A DNA stretch of 64,000 nt, taken from the NCBI GenBank assembly GCA_022828595.1, contig JAKGHH010000002.1, positions 38,658,222 to 38,722,221 of the forward strand, read 5' to 3'. Below the pieces are notes generated by a model. It did no database searches. It was not told where the DNA came from and saw nothing but the letters and a program-made list of their open reading frames with translations. The DNA is from Nelumbo lutea. Lineage: Eukaryota > Streptophyta > Magnoliopsida > Proteales > Nelumbonaceae. Position numbers and translations under genes: made by a program. Below are positions 11,029 to 23,949 of this stretch, piece by piece (the stretch's first letter is position 1; each line of letters starts with the position of its first letter).

Positions 11029-12359
11029 CGGCTCCAATTACACTAAATTATTGTCAAATCTTTGTGTTGGAGTTGTGTTCTTAACAGGATCATAGTTCAA
11101 AAGTATATCATCAAATATTCAATAAGTGATTAGCATCTTGGCCAAGTACTTTAATCCAGATGGAGGGGTAAGGTGGGTCCACCAGATCAACCAAGAGGAT
11201 TAATTTCTGCCGTTGATGACAAGTGATCGACTACATTCAACGATGAGGGAGGACCCTGTTTACATGTATTATCACCTGGTATACAACAAAGCAGCAAGGA
11301 GGGCTTAGAGGCATCCTGTCATCTTACTCAAGTATTTCTGAAAAGAGAAAGTACATCCATGATCACAGTTGGCAAGAATACTCTACACCAGCTTTGCAGA
11401 TAAAATAATTAAATGAAGAAGGTTGAAAACAAGGGACCCGGTTGGCATAATAAGAGCATATAGAGGGAATAGGATTTGATTGAAAGGATACTCAAAAAAC
11501 AATGAGGATGAACACATGCCTACCATGATAGAAGCAAGATATATTTTGTTGGTGGAGAAATAAAGAGGAACACAAGGATCCTTCCTTGTAACCCTCAAGC
11601 CAAAAATTGAGACAACTAACAGAAAGAGGCATAAAAGGCAAGGAGAGAGAGAAAAAGTTAAGGGGTGTCAAGCATTATACACCAAACGTGCAGTTGGGCC
11701 ACAATGGAGAAAAGAAGAAGACATGTATCATTGAGACCAAGCTTTCCTTCTTTACAATAAGGCGTGCATAATTAACTATTGACTAAGGAAACTCACTGCG
11801 GATTACCTTTTCCATATAATATCAAAGATGAAAGTTGGCTGAGAAGCTTTTAATGGGTTTTTCTCTCCTTTTGTGGTTGATATGAGGTCATCTCTCTCTC
11901 TCTCTCTTGATGGATTTGTTTACTTCATGGAGTTTCGTTTACTTGTTCATTACGCTCATGTTATTAGAGGGATTATCCTTTGCTTAGGTGTCCATTCATG
12001 CATTTGCATGATGGGCAGTTATGAGTTCAGAGGAATCATGCTTAACTTTGGCAAATCTCATTATAAAAAATAAAAGAAAACAATGTTAACAGCCCAAGAT
12101 CCAAATCACAATCGGAACAAACACTAAAAGGCGATACTCAAATATTAAATTCCTTCTGAACTCCAAGAGAAGTTGCCGTCTTGTACAAGACAGAGTATGT
12201 ATTTGTGATGATTCGCAATGGTTTTCTGCTTGTTTATTAAGAGTGGGAACATATGTTTTCTGGTTAATATTCTTATCTGTTTCGAATTAATTTGTGGGTA
12301 CATGCATATATCAATAATATGGTCAACACCAGGCACTAGCTAATATGATATATTCTTCT
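11029..12359. other. Intergenic, no recognised gene
   Basis: Upstream flank of the VAN3-binding-like gene. It holds short open frames with no family signature, an AGAGAGAGA tract near 11645 and a (TC)n tract near 11890. I see no retroelement domains here. Confidence 0.45.
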
Positions 12360-12612
12360 TCTGGTTATGGCTTTTGTTTTGTTTCGAGGGTGATGGGGTT
12401 GTTTCTGGTGTTTTTTAGTGCTTTGTTGTCCCTAGCCTTGCGGGCTTGGGTCCGGCCTCTGGGCGTCTGGGCTTGGGTCTTTTTTCTTTGGTCTTGGTTT
12501 CCAGTGTGATTGTGTCGGTGCTCGGTAGCACCCCTAGCTAGTATACTTATTGTATGCTCTAGCCCTTTCTTATTTCTTAATAAATCTTACCTTATTTTTT
12601 CAAAAGAAAATA
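12360..12612 (+). mobile_element. Possible LINE 3' tail
   Basis: T/G-rich, non-coding sequence ends in CTTATTTCTTAATAAATC and then an A-rich run (TTTTTTCAAAAGAAAATAAA). That is the usual look of plant LINE 3' ends, and the tail near 59370-59412 is comparable. No open reading frame of a LINE is attached, so it would be a 5'-truncated insertion. Confidence 0.35.
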
Positions 12613-13140
12613 AATTCAAATAACATCTGTACGTTTGCCAAATTCAAACTCAATTCTGATCGGTTGAATTGGAATCTGAATACGATTCATCCCAATCTGA
12701 TCAGATATGATATGATCTGATCTGGTGCAACAATAAGTATATATCCTTATATGGATTAAATTAATATGCATCTATCAGTAAAGTGGGCTTTAGTGTTGCG
12801 TGTTTAATTACCAAAGAATCAAAGGTTTCAACTTTCAGAATTCAAATCATTTTTACACATCAGATGCAACACCCAATAAAGTATAATATCATCGAATTCC
12901 ATTAATTCCACCATCTATCTCTCAATTCTCTCAATGCTTAATAAATTCTCCAATCCAACTTGCACTCTACAAGTTTTGGCCTTCCCTTGATTCCCTCCAA
13001 CATAACTCCATAAACGCTTCAAATTGTCAAGAGGTTTAATTAATATATATACACACAATATACTTCCTTTCATACTGAGGGGATATGGACAAGCCAGCCC
13101 TTGCGCCTTGGAGATCTCATGCATGCGTCATTACTGGATG
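12613..13140. other. Intergenic, no recognised gene
   Basis: AT-rich; contains GATATGATATGATCTGATCTG-type short repeats near 12700. Ends at the target duplication of the hAT element at 13141. Confidence 0.4.
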
Positions 13141-14171
13141 TAGGGGTGTCAATGGTATCTGAAAAACCGATTTTGAATTCATGTAATCAAATCAAAATCG
13201 AATGATTCGAATAGTATAAATGGTCGAATTCGAATATTCATTTCCTACCGATTAATTAATCCAATGGAATTTGAATTTAAATTGATTCAATTTGATAAAT
13301 ATTCAAATTCGATTATATTATAAATATAAATATAATATTATATAATATATTTTTATCATCCCCTTTTAATGCTTTCTAATTTCACATATCTCTTACAAGA
13401 TACAGGGTTTTTATAGTTCGCGTACTATTCATCTTCGATTTACCAATAGCCTACTGACATATCTCTTACAAAACACGCGATTATCTTCTAAGTGATAATA
13501 CCACTCAGTTTACTTTTTCATTTGCCAATAGCGTACTGTTCATCTCATCTCCCTCATCTCTGCTATTCCATCTCACTTGCCTCGCTTCTCCCCCATTCGC
13601 CATTCCCCTCCGTCTCTCCATGGTATGAAGGTGGTCGACATCCAAACTCTAGTAGCTGGAGGCATTGTTGCAGAAAAATCAGCCGAATGTTTGGGGTTTT
13701 CAAGTTCTCTGCATCTTTCTAATGTTTTTTTCCTTTGTTTCTCTTTTGATGAACGATCCCTCTTTCTACCTCTCTTGCTCTCTCTTTATTCTCCCTCTAT
13801 TATTTCTCTCTTTCTCTCTCTGCGGTAAAAGGATTTGTTATTGTGACTAGAGACTTAGCTTCTTGCTTTAGATTTTCTAAGTGTTTTGTTTTCTTTTTTC
13901 TTTCATTTGTTGTTCTTCACTTTGCTTAGTTTTTTAGGTGTTTTGTTTTCTGTCTTTTTTCGTTTGCTTGAGTTGTTCGTTTATGGTGAACAGAGGCTCA
14001 TTGTTACACTTCAAGATTAGAGTTGATTCGAATAACCAATCGAATTCGAATATTCGATTAACCAGTCGAATTCGAATTTAGTTGTTAACTCTTCACATCC
14101 GCTGAATATTTAATCGAATTTGAATCATCACTTTTACAATTGAATTCAAATTCACTCTGTTTACATGCCTA
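13141..14171. mobile_element. Non-autonomous hAT-type element (1031 bp)
   Basis: The left end TAGGGGTGTCAATGG and reverse-complemented right end TAGGCATGTAAACAG are inverted repeats. Perfect 8-bp target duplications ACTGGATG flank the element (13133-13140 and 14172-14179). Subterminal blocks are full of GAATTCGAATATTCG-like motifs. The middle (about 13480-13850) has a different composition, C/T-rich with a short gene-like segment starting ATG at 13627 (MKVVDIQTLVAGG), which may be captured host sequence. No transposase. Confidence 0.85.
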
Positions 14172-14352
14172 ACTGGATGGGCTTCCACTGTATTCGCCAA
14201 GTTCTGTTAATTTAAGGCCCATTACATAAATGGACTATGAAGATGTCTGGATTAAGCCCAACAAGTAAGACGTTTGACTGTAGATAGAAGGCTAACAAAT
14301 ATCCCATTGTTCGACTATGATATGAGAAGAAAAACTTCTGACCAGTCAATTA

Positions 14353-14535
14353 GTGGTAGCCAATCAAGTGTTACTTATCAAAATTCATGGGTGAGTTTTA
14401 ATTTATTTGTCAAGACCCATGAAATGCACCGTTTAGTAAAAATCTATGATGCGGGAAAGACATGGTATCAGAAGAGTTTTGACCAATCAAAACCCACCCA
14501 TGAATTTTGATAAATAACATCTGATTGGCTACCAC
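14353..14535. repeat. 47-bp inverted repeat (foldback)
   Basis: Arm 14353-14399 (starts GTGGTAGCCAATCAAG) and arm 14489-14535 are nearly perfect inverse complements with an 89-bp spacer. They are probably the ends of a small MITE. A related half-copy may lie near 860-925. Target duplication not resolved. Confidence 0.7.
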
Positions 14536-16019
14536 GTTTATGAAAAAAAACAAGTTGACAAATTCCTTGCTTTTATGACAATGGAAAGTAATGTCTCTAC
14601 TTTTGTTTTTATTCTTTCTATGTTGTAATGTTGTTGGTGTTTCTTTAGATTAAGTTCTTGTGTCGTCTTCCATGTAGTAGATTTGTTTTGGTAGTTTTTT
14701 CTCTGCCCTGTGTTTGTGGCTTTTTATTGTAACAGGAGTATTCAGTGGCTACGGGATTTCTATTGGAGGTTTTGACCTTAGTTTCATGAAGGTTCTTGTC
14801 TCTATGACGCTATTTGCAAAGGCCTTGCAAGATGACAAGTCTTTGTTTGTCTTGGTTGTTTCATCTAGTAGATTCTTGTATACATTTCTCTCTTGTGTCT
14901 TTACCATCCATTTTCAGCTAGTGTTGGGCAATTAAAAGCAAGCTACCAGTTTGGTAGATCAAAGATCTTTTGATATCATAGCCTTCTGGCATGACATAAA
15001 TTCCCTACCTATTTTCTCTTGGTGCTTTTCTTAATTAAAATAAAATTAATTGTTTTAAAGTTTAAATTTTAATATAAACTTACCAATAAAAGAGGGTTTA
15101 TTATGTACAGTAGTACACATGGTAATGCTTTTTGAGAATAATTTTTTTCCTTGAATATAAGGGGAGAAAACACAAGGAGTCCTTTTGAACTCCAATTAAT
15201 TTTATGTGAAAGATTTGCTGGTTACTTGGGAAGTTTTCCCAAACTTCTATGGACTCATCCCCACCCTCTCCTTCCTCCCTTCTCCCTTCATATTTTCTCT
15301 CTTTCTCTCTCTTTCCTTTGTCCCTTTTCTCTCCCTAGTCCACTCCTTAGTGCCACATCAATTACCTTCTTCTTTCCTCTTATTTTTAGGGTAAATTTCA
15401 TATTAGTACCATGTACTTTGGGTGTAGTTCAATTTTAGCATCTGAACTTTAAAATGTGCTACTTCACTTATAATATGCAACTATATGTGTGATTTGAAAC
15501 ATTTGAAAATCCTAGAATTACCCATCACATAAATTTAAGAGGTTGCCTTCTCCTTTGGAAGTCTATCTTCTTCCTCATGACTAAATTAGATTAACAATCA
15601 AAAGTCTCCGACAACATCTACTCCCCCCGCAAAAAAGCCCCTTACTACAACTAGTTCGCATTTTGCAAGGGTTCTCTGTAAAGGTTTTTAACATTTTGGT
15701 TTGCTCCAATTCTCAAAATGGTGAAGACGATGAGGTTCCAATGACGACGAAGATAAGAGCTAAGGTTCCACTAGTGCTTTTTGTTGGTGATTTTTTGGAT
15801 AGGCCAACAAGTTTCCAACTAGAAGCATTGAAATGTTTTCTACATTTCTCTAGCTTAAATTCCAAGTAGTACAATGCCGTTGTAGGTTATATGTTTTGGA
15901 TAAGTTTTGTCTAGTGTTTGAGGGTAATTTTCATTATAGAAATTTGTTTCATCTATTTAAGGGCTTTTTGTGTGACTTCAATTCTTTTTGACAATGTAAC
16001 GGTTTACTAATTTGAGAAG
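14536..16019. other. Intergenic, no recognised gene
   Basis: T-rich sequence at 14600-14930 resembles a retroelement untranslated region. A CT-rich block lies at 15255-15380. AGGGTAAATTTCATATTAG at about 15389 looks like the start of a common plant interspersed repeat. No domain recognised in the short open frames. Confidence 0.35.
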
Positions 16020-18025
16020 ATGTGAAGAGCAAAAGTAGTTCACTATGCTATAAAGTCCTCCACGATGCCAAGACCAAGTACCCCGATGTGAAGAAGATAG
16101 CATATGCACCTAGTGACCTCAAATAGGAAGTTGAGAACTTATTTCTAGGTGCATACTATAGTTGTCCTCGCCAACTAACCTTTAAGGAAGATCTTGTAGA
16201 AGCGTAAGACCTCATATTGGTTGATGAAGTGTGCTATTGAGCTTAGAGAATTTGACATCAATTATCAAACAAGGTCATCCATTAAATCTTAAGTCTTGGT
16301 AGATTTTATCCTCCAGTGTACCTTTGACAATAACAATGTAGCACAACAGATGAGCTTTAACTTATTTGGACCTTACATGTAAACGAGTCTTCCAACTTAA
16401 AGTGGAGTGGAGCAGGCATCATACTTCTAAGTTGAGACAATACAATGTTGGAGTATGCACTTTGGTTCAACTTTCCAACCTCTAACAATAATGTCGAATA
16501 TGAGGCACTTTTGGCCAACCTCTCTTGGGCTAGGGAGATACAAGTAGATTAGGAGAAATCCTTTAAGAGTTCATAATTGGTTACTAATCAAGTGAATAGG
16601 GAATATAAGGCCAAAGAACTAGCTATGTTCAAGTATCTCAGAATAATCCAAGAGTTAACTTTTCAATTCCAGCACCTTACTTTCTAAAGGATTTCATGGC
16701 CTGAGAATGCCCAAGTTAATTCCTTATCTAATCTAGTTAGCTCGGTAGAGTTAGACCTTAATAGGTCAGTATTTGTGGAAGAATTGGCCCATCCCAACAT
16801 AGAAGATTTAGACCAAGCTATATCCAGTCTAAACTGATCCAAGTTGGATGGACCTTATCTTGAACTACCTACATTGTGATCCACCTATCAAAGAATATAT
16901 TTGAAGCTCAAAAGTTCATGTATAGATCAGCTTGATATGCACTTATTGATGACAAGTTATATAAGAGATCATTTACTTTGCCCTACTTGAAGTGTTTGAG
17001 ACCTGAAGAAGGGGACAACATCATCAACGAAATACACAAAGGCCTTTGTGGTATCCATCTAAGGGGTAGGTCCTTAGCCACAACTATTTCTAGGCCACAA
17101 TGAAAAAAGAGATTGCTTAGCTCATTTAGAAGTGCAACCAATGATAAAGGCACACCAATGTGCCACATCGATTTGTTACTTCCCTCATCTCTATTAGTAG
17201 TATGTGGCCTTTAACTCAATAGGGAATGGACAACCTTAGACCCTTTTCCTCCAACCATGAGTTAGATAAAGCTTTTGATTGTGGTCATTAACTATTTCAC
17301 AAAGTGGATCAAGGTCGAGTTGTTGACATAGATTACAACAAAAAACATTTAGAACTCTTTCTAAAACAACATCATCTATCGTTTCAACGTACCTCACATG
17401 TTGATTATGGACAACGGTCATTCAATGATTTGAAGTTTATAGACTTCTGTGTTAACTTTAGATTTAAGCAATAGTTCACCTTAATCGACTACTTCTAAAC
17501 TAACATACAAACCATCATTCAACCTAAAGATTAGAATTGATTGAGTCTTTTTATGAAAAAACTCCCAATATGTGTAGTCTAGACCTATAGGACTTAGAGT
17601 GAGATAAACAAAACATCCTTCAACCTTGACTTTGGTACCAAAGCTACCATACTATCCAAGTTTGGTTAGTCAACCTTGAAGACTGAGAACTAAAATGGAG
17701 GGAACAATGGAGAACTTAGATCCAACCTAGATCTATTAAAAGAAACCTAGGAACACACCCCAATTAGATTTGTGGCCTACTAAAAGTGGGTTACAGGGTA
17801 CTACACCTCTTAGGTTTGAAGACGACAATTTTGGATCGATAGCCTCATCTTGAGAAAATTCATTGTCATCAAGTCCAACATGGGTAATCTTGTACCAAAT
17901 TAGAAAGGACCCTATAAAGTAGTGAAGGCACTATGACCTAGGACCTATCGGTTTGAACACCTTAATGAGAAGCTTATAACTTATACTTGGAATTTAAAAT
18001 GTCACTAGATGTATTATTGGTGATG
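16020..18025 (+). pseudogene. Decayed Ty3/Gypsy (Tat-type) RNase H-integrase region
   Basis: Translated in shifting frames, the sequence gives in order: the end of the RT-linked RNase H (TKYPDVKKIAYA), a second RNase H (SGAGI, then YALWFNFPTSNNNVEYEALLA and LVTNQVNREYKAKELAMF), the integrase zinc-finger region (GLCGIHLRGRSLA near 17040-17090), a core strand with YFTKWIKVE (near 17300), and a C-terminal end (RFEHLNEKLI near 17960). Two RNase H domains in tandem are typical of the Tat lineage. Stops and frameshifts are throughout, so it cannot encode a working polyprotein. Confidence 0.8.
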
Positions 18026-20317
18026 TAACAACTTCTCATTTATGAAAATCTTGTATTTTTCTTCCATGTTGTTATGCATAGAAATCAAAGTTAACACTTC
18101 AACTTTTGCTAAAAAAGCATTAAACATTTTGATCGCTCACTAACTAATACCTCGACTCTAAAGCCTTATAAAAGCTTAGTCCATTAAAGGCCTAAGAGTA
18201 GGGGTGTTCATAATGTGAGTCAAACTTACCATATCGGCCTGGCCCAACCCAATTTAGTCAAATATTCAAAATTACTAGTCGGTTTCAATACTTGTAAGTA
18301 AATAAATCAATAGAGCATGTCAATTTTGGTTTTCAAGTGTGACAATCAAAACCAACTCAAATCGAATTGTACATGTAATGTAAAGTGTGTTTCCAACTTT
18401 TCATCCTTAGCTATTGCTCCTTAGTCCTTAGTCCTTTCTTATCCTAGTTAATTTCTTGAAGTTTAAGTAACAACAGTCAAATGGAAATTTTTTATGTCTT
18501 GGGGTTGCTATTTCTTTTCTCTAAATTTCTTCATCCCTCTTTTTTACTTTTTTTTTTTGAGTTAGAAAATTTATACAGAAAAGGAAACATGGTATATGGG
18601 TGTCAACACCTACTTTTTGCTTGGCCCCTTCACCTTACCTTTTTATACCCCCAAAACTTGAAAACACAACCAATCAACTTGAGACTTATCAAAACCCAAA
18701 TTCCCTACTTTTGATACAATCCATGTGAAAAATAAGAAACTTGAAATCAATATCGAACATCTGATAAGACATGATACCTAGACCTAGGAAACTAAAGCTT
18801 AGTTGCACTTCATCACACTAACTTCCTCTCTAACAGTCTCGATCTATGTGACGTTTTAAACCTTGACTCCACAAAATCAAACCCAACATGTTCACTACCC
18901 CAAGGATATAGAGATAAGATTAACCCCCAAAATCCCACATTGAATATATGATGATCAATCTTGAAAATACCAAGGTTCCATTTTGACAACCCTAAATGAC
19001 TAGAGTTAAAAAACCAAGGTTAACCATTTTTTCTCAAATCAAAACCACCCACTTGACTCCTTACTTTAATCCGTTCCCACACATAAAAAATCCTCAAAAC
19101 AAACCGCCTATCAGATCCAACCATAGGTTCCTCCATTTTCTCCCAAAACAAGCAAGGTTCCATTTTGGACCCTCTCATTGGATGATGAGTCATAAGCCAA
19201 AAATCATAATTTGAACCAAATCCTTTAATCCACACCACTGATCAAAGATCCATTACTTCCATAAGATTCAGAACACCCAAAAATGCCTACTCATCAAATT
19301 TCATCTCAAAATTCACTCATTTAACCATCCACTAACCTAAGATTTTGTTTTGGCAAATCATATTGATTAAAGCACACTAGGCATAGATCTCCATCATACA
19401 AGATTTATTTAACCAATTGGACCCCATCACCATGTTCAAAAACCACAAAAACCTTTGAACATCAAATTTCATAGCCTAATTCGTTCGTTTAATCAATAAA
19501 CTAGAAAGATATCGTTTTGATGCATTAGATTAAATCACCACATCAATTGTCCCAACCTGAGCTCTTAAGAGGGTGGGGTCTATGCTCTATGATTGAGTGA
19601 GATTCAAACTTGTTCCCCTCCCTTTCTCTATAAATAAAGACCTACTTCGAGCTCTAGGAGGGGGTTAGAGAAGGGAAAAATAGAAGATAGACCCTAGAAG
19701 CATCTTAAAGCTCTAGAGAACTCTCATTCGTCAGAAGCACTCCCCAGCTCTAGGATCCATTCAAGCTTCAATATAATATGTCCCAGTTGTTGGAAAACTC
19801 TTATCAAGGTCATATACGAGATGTAAGCCTCTCACTTCAACATTTAGCTCAAGTTTGTAATTTCTAGGTTGCTTAGAAACCTTGGAGAGCTTGCATTCTT
19901 ATCTTCTCCTAGACTAAGAAAAAGAGGCAAGGACACGAAGGCCTTAGGGAAATTAGTACCTAAGGCCCGACAATATCACCTCGAAATTAGTCTCAAGAGT
20001 TAGGAGCATTTTTTTTTCAGGTTTCAGAAATTATAGCAATCATTCTTGTGGGTTTCTGTTAGAAATTGAGCCTAATCCATTCCTATATTAGGTTACTACA
20101 ACAACTTTGAGAAAGGAGTGCCACTATCAAGACAATAAAATCAAATTTTTTGAATATAAAAATGAGGGCCCATTTCTTCTGAAAAATGGGTAGTGACTCC
20201 ATCATTTTGGTCTGGCCATGAGCTTCCCAAAGCTCACAATGGGAAAAGCTAATTTTTATGTCATAGTTTGAGTCAATTTCAAAGTTTAATTGAAATAAAG
20301 ACCCACACTTTTATTTA
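18026..20317. other. Probable 3' region/LTR debris of the Gypsy element
   Basis: Follows the integrase end directly. TAGGGGTGTTCATAATG near 18194 looks like one end of a hAT-like repeat. CTCTATAAATAAAGACC near 19626 followed by a purine-rich leader looks like an LTR promoter and R region. No second LTR copy was found to prove it. Open frames here (18481-18714, 18996-19214) show no domain. Confidence 0.35.
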
Positions 20318-20879
20318 GGGGTAATAGCATATAAGGGCAACTTTTGGGGTTTAATATCAACAAAAGTAATATATTTAAAAAAAAATTCAAAAATGGGTTA
20401 ACTTTTTAAAAATAATATCAATAAAGGGAAAAAACATTGTTCATCATATTCTTCTTGCCATTTGTTCGTCAGAACCGCCATCCGCCGCTGTTCGCTACCA
20501 CCAGCCACCGCCATCTACTGTCGCCCGCCACCGCCGCCGCCCGCCTCCGCCTCCGGCAACGTTGTCGAAGATGGGTGCACATAGAGGTGGCGGTGGTGGT
20601 GGGTAGAGGAATGACCACCAGTGCCGCCACTGCCACCTCTGCCTCCGGCCACCTCCGGCAGCGTTGCCAGAGGCGACGGCGGGCGGCACCGGACGACGGT
20701 GGTGGGTGGTGGCAGATGGCAGCTCTGATGAACAAATGGCAAGAAGAAGATGATGAACAACATTTTTTACCTTTATTGATATCATTTTTAAAAAGTTAAA
20801 CCCAATTTTGAAATTTTTTTAAATATATTACTTTTATTGATATTAAACCCCAAAAGTTGGCCTTATATGCTATTACCCC
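20318..20879. mobile_element. Mutator-like foldback MITE, nearly a full palindrome
   Basis: Left end GGGGTAATAGCATATAAGG and the reverse complement of the right end match with few differences for over 100 bp, and the similarity runs on towards a GC-rich centre of CCG/CGG triplets. The 9-bp flanks TTTTATTTA (20309-20317) and TTTTATCTA (20880-20888) agree at eight of nine positions, the Mutator target-site length. The alanine/arginine-rich open frames on both strands come from the triplet-rich centre and are not a gene. Confidence 0.8.
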
Positions 20880-21449
20880 TTTTATCTATTGTCTTTTTGG
20901 GATCGACAAGACTTGCAAGAAAGATCCCTAAGGGTTAAAATTGCCAAACTTAGGAAGAAAATTATGTTATGCACAACTGCACACACTACACAACCTTTTG
21001 TTTGCCCAATTGCTCATCTTTGGACATTAGAGTCTTGGAGAGAGAGGTTTGACCCAGCTTTCTTCAATTCTTCTCTTGCAATAAGAAGCATCTCTTGATT
21101 CTCCTTCCAATCTTCATCATTGTACTCTCTACTCTCTATTGTCTAATGTTGCAACTCTCAAACCTCAAGTCTTTTCACCCACCATTACAAGTGTTGTTTT
21201 CTTCCTCTCTTCTCAATTCTCAAGTCTCAAACAATACATTAACAGGTTAGTGTTTTACATTTTTACTTAATATTTTTTAAATTTTAATGCATGTTAAATG
21301 TTAATCTATTTTACTGAATTAGATATTGTTATTGTTGTTTTGCTTTGAACCCACTTTCCGTATTGAACAACAATAAGAATTTGGGAGTTAATAAGTAGTA
21401 GTACCAGCCATTTTATTGTTTGTTGTTTAAGAATTTGGGAGTCACTAAG
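20880..21449. other. Intergenic, no recognised gene
   Basis: No domain recognised. AAGAATTTGGGAGT occurs twice (near 21375 and 21429), a short local duplication. Confidence 0.4.
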
Positions 21450-23034
21450 TTAGATGTTGAAGTGTCAACATCTCAACCAGGGCAATGTTATCCACAGTGC
21501 TTTGGGCAGTGTCGTTGAAGTATCAAATCTCTTCATTTTCCTTCTTTAATAGTTCTTAAAAGTAGAATATCTCCTCCCTGCACTCAACATTAAGGACCTC
21601 TAAACTTGAGGCCTCAGCTATATCCTAGTCCCTTTCACACTCAAGTTGTATATGTCCCAAGGCCGTAACTAAGTCATATATGTTAGTGACTTTCAAATGG
21701 GCCTACACAATACCAAAATTAGTGCTATACAATTATAGGTGTACAAGATTCAAAGTAGAGCCAAACCCTTACCTCGACATTTCTCTCTTAGGTTGCATTC
21801 ATCAATGATTGGTCTGACTCAACAGTCAAGCACTTCCTATCCCCAGGAACAACACACCCTTGAGCCAACTACCCAGAAATCATCATGTTGTGAATGGTGT
21901 GAGTGGTCTTAACAAACCACTCAAGATGATAGATCAAGTGAGAGGAATGTTGCTGCTACTGTAAAGGGACGGAACGAGCATCGATTCAAACCATGACCTT
22001 GAGCGGCTTTCTTCTTAACAATCTCGGTCTTGACTACCTTGTTCTTTGCAGCTTTTTGCCTCGGTTTCCTTCTTCTTCGCTACCTCAGAAAGGTCCATTT
22101 CGAGATACTCAAGATAGGCCAATGTCAGTAATGTTCACTTAGTAAAAAATGAAATCGAAACAAAGGTGTGGATTCAATGTGCCTGAACTCAGCAAAAAAT
22201 GACATCAAGGCTCTTTCAATGAGGAACTATTCAATGGTACCCTTGCCACGTTGAATCCAACTGATGAGGCCCTTGTCGTTAAAAATTAAAGTCAAGAGTA
22301 GCTTTCCAAATCTGAGGTCCAGTTTTTCCCACAGCGTCCTAATGGGCCAACCTTCGATGTAGGACCCAAAGAAGCATCAGCTCTTCCACACGTTGATAGA
22401 AAATAGAGAATCACCCAGGATCTTCTTCCTAGAATGAGCCATGAATTACCACCACCCTTTATTTGATGGGTAGGTTCTCAAGCAAAGTAGAGCCTTGAAG
22501 AGTTTAAGATTCAAGTTGACACTTTGCTAATGGGTTGCGGAGATGATCCCTACCATGAGGCTAACAATGTTTGGGAATAGCTAACTAATGGAAAGGGAGT
22601 CTTATCCCGTTTGGAGCTGATGCTCAAAGACACAACCTTCCCTCATGGTTGATCCAAAGCCTCTCTTTAGTTTCAAGATTCTATACATCAGTTGGCTATG
22701 ATGTATCACTGGCATATTCTTTCTATGTCCCTAGGTTTGAGGATACATTTTAACTCAAATAGTTTGGCTCCTCCCTTTGTGTAACAGCCAGTCGTCACGT
22801 CAACCACCTCCCTTGGAGTGATCTAGACCTATGCACCAAAACCTCCTCCATCTTGGAGGATTGAGGACCTAAAGTCAAATTCTCAAACTCCAACTTAGGT
22901 GAAGAAAAAAAGATAGGGGAATCCCAATTTAATAGCTTATACTCCTCATGGTTTGTCTCGATACATTTTAATTTGGAAGAAAAACTTATGGAAATGATGA
23001 AGAATGACATAATAGGATGAGGTAAGTTGGGCAA
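21450..23034 (-). pseudogene. Decayed Gypsy-type gag (putative gypsy-type transposon domain)
   Basis: The minus strand, read across frames, has the LRLPFH-type motif as GIRLPFH (near 22600), a WK..FF-like segment near 22380, a FGSYIEGWP segment, and upstream the frame 23034-22795 with serine-rich KMEEVLVHRSRSLQGRW. This order resembles the N-terminal part of plant Gypsy polyproteins (Pfam gypsy-type transposon domain). It is full of stops. Orientation is opposite to the RNase H/integrase ruin at 16-18 kb, so it is probably another element. Confidence 0.5.
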
Positions 23035-23940
23035 CTAGACAAGTAACTCATGCATAAAAAATAGAGAAGAAAATGGCAAAAATTTTGGCTAGTTACTCTC
23101 CCTTTTTTATAGGAAATTGAATGGTTAGGATCATGACTATACAAATGGCAGAGATCATGTTGCTTCATCTTCCCACGCTGACAAATGCCACAATAAGTAC
23201 CTAAGAAGCCAAAATGGCTCCTTGTCAGGCATGCCAATTCTCAAGAAGGTGCTTTGCATCCAAGGCTTGATGCTTCAACGAATCCAAATCACCACGTCTC
23301 CCCAACGCTCAAACTACTAAGAACTCTACACTGGAGAAATGGACCTACTATTGCTGCAACCATATTACTTCCTTTGCTTAAAGCTAACTTGATACCCGAT
23401 AACTTGGTCTCACATCACCTCAGCTTCAAAAGTTAGGGTCATGTGATATAACCAAACATTGTAATCCAAACGTCTTGACAGATGGTGGCCTCGTAGTATC
23501 TTTTTGTAGGCCTCAAAGGGCATTTATGGGATTTCCCTTAAGACTTAATGATGTGCTCACCTTTGACCATTACGACCTTCGTCGAGCATTTAGACTCATT
23601 TAATGCTCGAGTAACACTCGACCATGTGGTGCCTTTAATGATGGTAGTCAATGCAATCTGACGTGAGAAGACATTATAAACCTCATTAATTTGGCATTTA
23701 ATATAGGCTTTCGCTTATAAGTAGCTTGGGAGACGGTAGGTATCCTTTCTTACACATTCTGTTACTCATCTCAACTTTTTAATCTTCTCTACTGACTTAA
23801 CAATCGGAGTCTTTGCCACAGGACTACAGGGCTTTTGACATCTTTTTTGTGTTCATAAGTGGAACCCATAGCCAATCTCATCTCTTGATTCCCAAATTAC
23901 CTTCATTACCAAATTTGGCAGCAACACGATTGAGTATCAT
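23035..23940. other. Intergenic with LTR-like sequence
   Basis: 23560-23930 holds short CTCGA repeats, a TATA-like GCTTATAAGTAGCTTGG (near 23715) and, near the right end, TTTGGCAGCAACACG (about 23920), which could be a primer-binding site. This may be one LTR of a + strand element. The matching LTR was not found. Confidence 0.3.
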
Positions 23941-23949
23941 AGTATTCTG

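Noticed and set aside
13627..13700. Mitochondrial carrier fragment
   Set aside because: LVAGG alone is too short a match; kept only as an unnamed gene-like stretch in the hAT element.
20437..20799. Ala/Arg/His-rich frames on both strands
   Set aside because: They arise from CCG/CGG triplets in the centre of a palindromic element.
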